NCBI GenBank assembly: GCA_002394185.1
Contig: DGTB01000025.1
Coordinates: forward strand, 1 to 9,836
Direction: 5' to 3'
DNA from: Bacteroidales bacterium UBA4347
Lineage (GTDB): Bacteria > Bacteroidota > Bacteroidia > Bacteroidales > P3
DNA: 9,836 bases
Made by a program: the position numbers and the translations under genes. Each line of letters opens with the position of its first letter. The first letter of the stretch is position 1. Positions 6,624-9,836 of this stretch are shown here, piece by piece. Under the pieces are notes generated by a model that saw nothing but the letters and a program-made list of their open reading frames with translations, was not told where the DNA came from and did not search any database.

Positions 6624-7265
6624 CTATTGGGCGTTGCCGGAGATGCTTTCGGCGAAGCGGCGGTTGGCCAGGGCGAGGGCGTCGTCGGCGTTGATGCCGT
6701 GGCGGCGGCCCCAATCAACGAGGGCGAAGAGGCGGTCGCCCAGCTCGCGCTCGTCCATGTTGTCGGGCAGGGGGTCGGCGGGGCGGATGCCGAGGTCGCC
6801 GTCGGGGCTGCCGGTGGTTTTGCCAGCCACTTTCTCCTGCATGCGCACGGCCTTGACCATCGAGGGCAGCGAGTCGGGCACTCCGTCGAGCACATGGCGG
6901 TGGTCGCTCTCGCGGGTCTTGAGTTGCTCCCAGCTCTCGCCGTGGTAGTTCTCCTTGTCGTAGATGAAGGGATGGCGCGAGACGAGCTTTTCGCAGATGG
7001 TGTTGTAGACGTCGGCGGTGGAGAAAAGACCCTCCTCTTCGGCTATCTTGCAGTAGAAGAGAATGTGCATGGCCACGTCGCCGAGTTCCTTTTTCATGTC
7101 GTTGGGCGACTGCGCAACGATGGCTTCGCTCAGTTCGTGCACCTCCTCGATGGTGAGGTAGCGGAGGCTTTTCATGGTCTGTTTGCGGTCCCATGGGCAC
7201 TCCCGGCGCAGGGTGTCCAGTATGTCGGAGAGGCGCTTAAATGCGTCTAACGTCTTCGATTCCAT
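6624..7265 (-). CDS. mazG: MazG-family nucleoside triphosphate pyrophosphohydrolase, short form
   Basis: 213 aa, starting at the ATG at 7265 (MESKTLDAF); codons further upstream are read through rsh in another frame. MazG proteins cleave (d)NTPs to NMP and pyrophosphate and clean the nucleotide pool. The N-terminal domain is well conserved: CPWD (23-26), EEVHE (40-44), ELGD (60-63, the E-x-x-D metal site), RHP (97-99) and WEQLK (112-116). The C-terminal half keeps ELGD (174-177) and the helix G-x-x-A-x-x-A-L-x-x-A-N-x-x-F. However, the stretch that should hold the second E-E-x-x-E helix is replaced by a shorter Gly/Pro/Asp-rich linker (150-171). The protein also lacks the roughly 40-residue tail of the 263-aa E. 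coli protein. The start overlaps the end of rsh by 29 nt, suggesting translational coupling. The stop is TAG. In E. coli mazG also lies near relA, but no mazEF is seen here. Confidence 0.92.
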   Translation of the reverse strand: MESKTLDAFKRLSDILDTLRRECPWDRKQTMKSLRYLTIEEVHELSEAIVAQSPNDMKKELGDVAMHILFYCKIAEEEGLFSTADVYNTICEKLVSRHPFIYDKENYHGESWEQLKTRESDHRHVLDGVPDSLPSMVKAVRMQEKVAGKTTGSPDGDLGIRPADPLPDNMDERELGDRLFALVDWGRRHGINADDALALANRRFAESISGNAQ

Positions 7266-9420
7266 CGATGGATTTGAGTTTTGCGATGAGGCCGTTGAGG
7301 CCTTCCACGTTGTTGACATAGAGCATGATGATGCCGCGGGCCACGCCCTCGGAGGCTTCGAGGGTGATGGCGCGCATGTTGAGGTCCAGTTCCTCGGAGA
7401 TGTGGCCCGTGATTTCCTGCAGGAGGCCCTTGCGGTCGATGGCGGTGAGGGAGATGCCGGTGAGGAGCGAGAGCTGCTCGCCGGGACGCCATTTGGCGCG
7501 GACGATGTGGTTCTCGTGGTTGGCCATCTCCTTCATGGCTTCGCGGCAGTTGGTGCGGTGCACCATGATGCGGTCGCCCTGCACGATGCCCACCACCTGG
7601 TCGCCCTGCACGGGCTTGCAGCAGGGGGCTGTCTCGGTGGGCAGGTGCTCGTATTCCTTGTCGAGCAGGAAGGGGGTGGACTCCTCCTTGTAGTGGTCGA
7701 GGAAGATGAGGTTGGGTTTGGGACGCGCCTTGCCGAAGCATTCGGCCACCTGATGTTCGGTGACGGTGCCCACGGCGAGGTCGTAGAGCACGTCGATGTC
7801 CGAGGCGTTGCCGAGGAAACGTTTCAGCTGGCCCCAGTTCTGGGGGTTGTCCTTGAGGTGCAGCTTGTCCATGTAGCCCTTGAGGCGACGGCGGCCTTCG
7901 GCGGCATACTCCTTCTTGTGCGAGCGGAGGAAGTCCTTGATGGCCTCTTTGGCATGGGGGGTCTGGCATTGGGCGAGCCATTCCTCGGAGGGGAGGGTGT
8001 TGGCGGTGGTGAGCACCTGCACCTGGTCGCCGGTGTGGAGGCGTTCGTTGCGGCTCACCACGCGGGCGTTGACTTTGGCGCCGATGCAGTGGGTGCCGAG
8101 GTCGGTGTGGATAGCGTAGGCAAAGTCGAGCACCGTGCTGCGGCTGGGCAGCGTAACGGTCTTGCCCTTGGGCGTGAAGAGGTATATCTCCTTGGTGTAG
8201 AGGGCTTCCTTGAATTCCTCCACCAGGTCGAGGGCGCTCTTGTCGGTCTGTTCCAGCGAGGTGCGTATCTGCTGCAGCCACTCCTCGACGGGGTTGTTCT
8301 CGATGTTCTCCTCAGGGTGGGCCTCCTTGTAGAGGAAGTGGGCAGCCATGCCTTTCTCGGCTATGGTGTCCATGCGCTCGGTGCGTATCTGTATCTCCAC
8401 CCAGGTGCCTATGGGCGTCATGACGGTGGTCTGGAGGCTCTCGTAGCCGTTGTTCTTGGGATGGGTGATCCAGTCGCGGAAGCGCGTGGGGTTGGGGTCG
8501 AACTGCTGCGAGATGAGGGCGTAGACCTTGAAGCACTCCTCCTTCTCCTTGTCGCGCGGCACACCGTGCAAGATGATGCGCATGGCGTAGAGGTCGTAGA
8601 TTTCCTCGAAGGAGACATGCTTGTTCTCGATTTTCTTCCAGCAGGAGTAGACCGACTTGACGCGCGACTTGAGGGTGTACTGGTAACCGTGGCTGTCGAG
8701 GATTTGGCGCACGGGGGCGGTGAGGCATTTCTTCAGCTTCTCCTCGGTGCCCGCCGTGGCGGCAATCTTGGCGGCAATCTCGTTGTATTTGTCGGGGTTG
8801 GTGTATTTCATCACCAGCTCCTCCAGCTCGGTCTTGATGGTGTAGAGGCCCAGGCGGTGGGCCAGGGGGATGTAGAGGTAGGAGGTCTCGGAGGCGATGA
8901 TGAGCTTCTTGGTGTCCTTCATCGACCCCAGGGTGCGCATGTTGTGCAGGCGGTCGCAGAGCTTGAGGAAGATGACGTAGGCGTCGTTGCACATCGAGAG
9001 CAGTATCTTGCGGTAGTTCTCGGCCTGCTTGCTCTCCGACTGCTGGAGTATCATGACGTCCTCTATCTTGGTCACTCCGTCGACGATGCGTGCCACGCGG
9101 TCGCCGAAGACGACGCGGATTTCGTCGAGGGTAATCTCGGTGTCCTCCACCACATCATGCAGCAGGGCGCAGATGACGGCCGTGGGGCCGAGGCCCACCT
9201 CCTTGGCGGCGATGAGGGCCACCGCCAGGGGGTGGAAGATGTAGGGCTCGCCGCTCTTGCGACGGGTGCCGGCATGGGCTTTCTTGGCCATCTGGAAGGC
9301 CCGGAAGATGTTGGCCTCCTCGTCCGTGGTGAGGGGCTTCAACGCGCGGCAGGCTTCGATAAGTTCGTCGTATTTGGCCTGTATGTCGCGCTCTTCGCGT
9401 TCTTCGTCGATGACGTACAT
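7237..9420 (-). CDS. rsh: RelA/SpoT homologue, bifunctional (p)ppGpp synthetase/hydrolase
   Basis: 727 aa, full length for a long RSH. The ATG at 9420 (MYVIDEERE) was chosen because upstream codons in this frame only mirror recA. Hydrolase domain: R54, H63, H88-D89 (ALLHDVVEDT), E92-D93, and D156 to N160 in KLCDRLHNMR, so all metal and catalytic residues are present. Synthetase domain: RVKS 253-256, YDLYAMRII with D276, RFRD 313-316, NGYESLQTTV 324-333 and VEIQIRT with E342. TGS domain about 411-474. Zinc-finger region with C600, C601 and C625. ACT domain about 650-727. RFRD corresponds to the basic RXKD motif of bifunctional enzymes, not the EXDD of E. coli RelA. It makes and degrades the stringent-response alarmone in the cytoplasm, with ribosome-linked regulation through TGS/ACT. 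Odd point: Q330 replaces the usual His of the GYxSLHTT motif. It lies 14 nt after recA and overlaps mazG, so it probably shares their transcript. Confidence 0.96.
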   Translation of the reverse strand: MYVIDEEREERDIQAKYDELIEACRALKPLTTDEEANIFRAFQMAKKAHAGTRRKSGEPYIFHPLAVALIAAKEVGLGPTAVICALLHDVVEDTEITLDEIRVVFGDRVARIVDGVTKIEDVMILQQSESKQAENYRKILLSMCNDAYVIFLKLCDRLHNMRTLGSMKDTKKLIIASETSYLYIPLAHRLGLYTIKTELEELVMKYTNPDKYNEIAAKIAATAGTEEKLKKCLTAPVRQILDSHGYQYTLKSRVKSVYSCWKKIENKHVSFEEIYDLYAMRIILHGVPRDKEKEECFKVYALISQQFDPNPTRFRDWITHPKNNGYESLQTTVMTPIGTWVEIQIRTERMDTIAEKGMAAHFLYKEAHPEENIENNPVEEWLQQIRTSLEQTDKSALDLVEEFKEALYTKEIYLFTPKGKTVTLPSRSTVLDFAYAIHTDLGTHCIGAKVNARVVSRNERLHTGDQVQVLTTANTLPSEEWLAQCQTPHAKEAIKDFLRSHKKEYAAEGRRRLKGYMDKLHLKDNPQNWGQLKRFLGNASDIDVLYDLAVGTVTEHQVAECFGKARPKPNLIFLDHYKEESTPFLLDKEYEHLPTETAPCCKPVQGDQVVGIVQGDRIMVHRTNCREAMKEMANHENHIVRAKWRPGEQLSLLTGISLTAIDRKGLLQEITGHISEELDLNMRAITLEASEGVARGIIMLYVNNVEGLNGLIAKLKSIDGIEDVRRI

Positions 9421-9434
9421 GTATGTCTTATCTG

Positions 9435-9836
<402 letters not shown>

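Noticed and set aside
6624..6850. A frameshift in mazG explaining the missing second motif.
   Set aside because: The reading frame stays in register with the family on both sides of the gap (ELGD and the following helices are in frame), and no other frame here encodes the missing E-E-x-x-E helix. An in-frame deletion or divergence fits better.
7266..7319. An 18-codon N-terminal extension of mazG.
   Set aside because: These codons are rsh sequence read in another frame. Family similarity starts at MESKTLDAF, so the ATG at 7265 is preferred.

Overview
The window is GC-rich and almost fully coding, with every recognisable gene on the minus strand. It very probably comes from a member of the Bacteroidota, most likely an order Bacteroidales lineage from an animal gut or rumen. 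Four things support this: a giant secreted protein ending in a type IX secretion (T9SS) type A sorting domain, a perfect Bacteroidota-type promoter (TTTG, 20 nt, TAnnTTTG) in front of it, A-rich leaders without a Shine-Dalgarno sequence, and protein sequences that look Bacteroidales-like. The genus and habitat are inference.

Layout, read right to left in the direction of transcription. (1) 9435-9836 is the C-terminal 133 codons of recA, cut by the window edge. (2) 7237-9420 is a full-length bifunctional-type RelA/SpoT homologue (rsh, 727 aa), 14 nt after recA. (3) 6624-7265 is a short MazG-family nucleotide pyrophosphohydrolase (213 aa) whose start lies inside the end of rsh, with a 29-nt overlap. 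These three genes look like one operon joining DNA repair, (p)ppGpp metabolism and nucleotide-pool cleaning. (4) 6378-6623 is an intergenic region of 246 bp with a 14-bp palindrome, a cluster of direct and inverted CAACTCC repeats, and the promoter of the next gene. (5) 174-6377 encodes a 2067-aa exported mosaic protein: signal peptide, N-terminal beta domain, about ten cysteine-marked fibronectin type III-like modules, three jelly-roll/MAM-like modules, three copies of a five-cysteine module (two with a DSYGDGWNG motif), a CUB-like domain and a T9SS sorting domain. (6) 1-173 holds a possible palindromic element, a strong intrinsic terminator and, at the left edge, a tandem 11-bp A/T-rich repeat.

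The recA-rsh-mazG block is housekeeping and stress-response machinery. The giant protein is an independent transcription unit with its own promoter and terminator, and is probably a surface or secreted adhesin-like protein. I see no mobile element, CRISPR array, tRNA or rRNA. I do not see a convincing new multi-gene system. The points most worth a second look are the MazG that lacks its second acidic active-site motif, the His-to-Gln change in the RSH synthetase motif, and the internal super-repeat of the giant protein.
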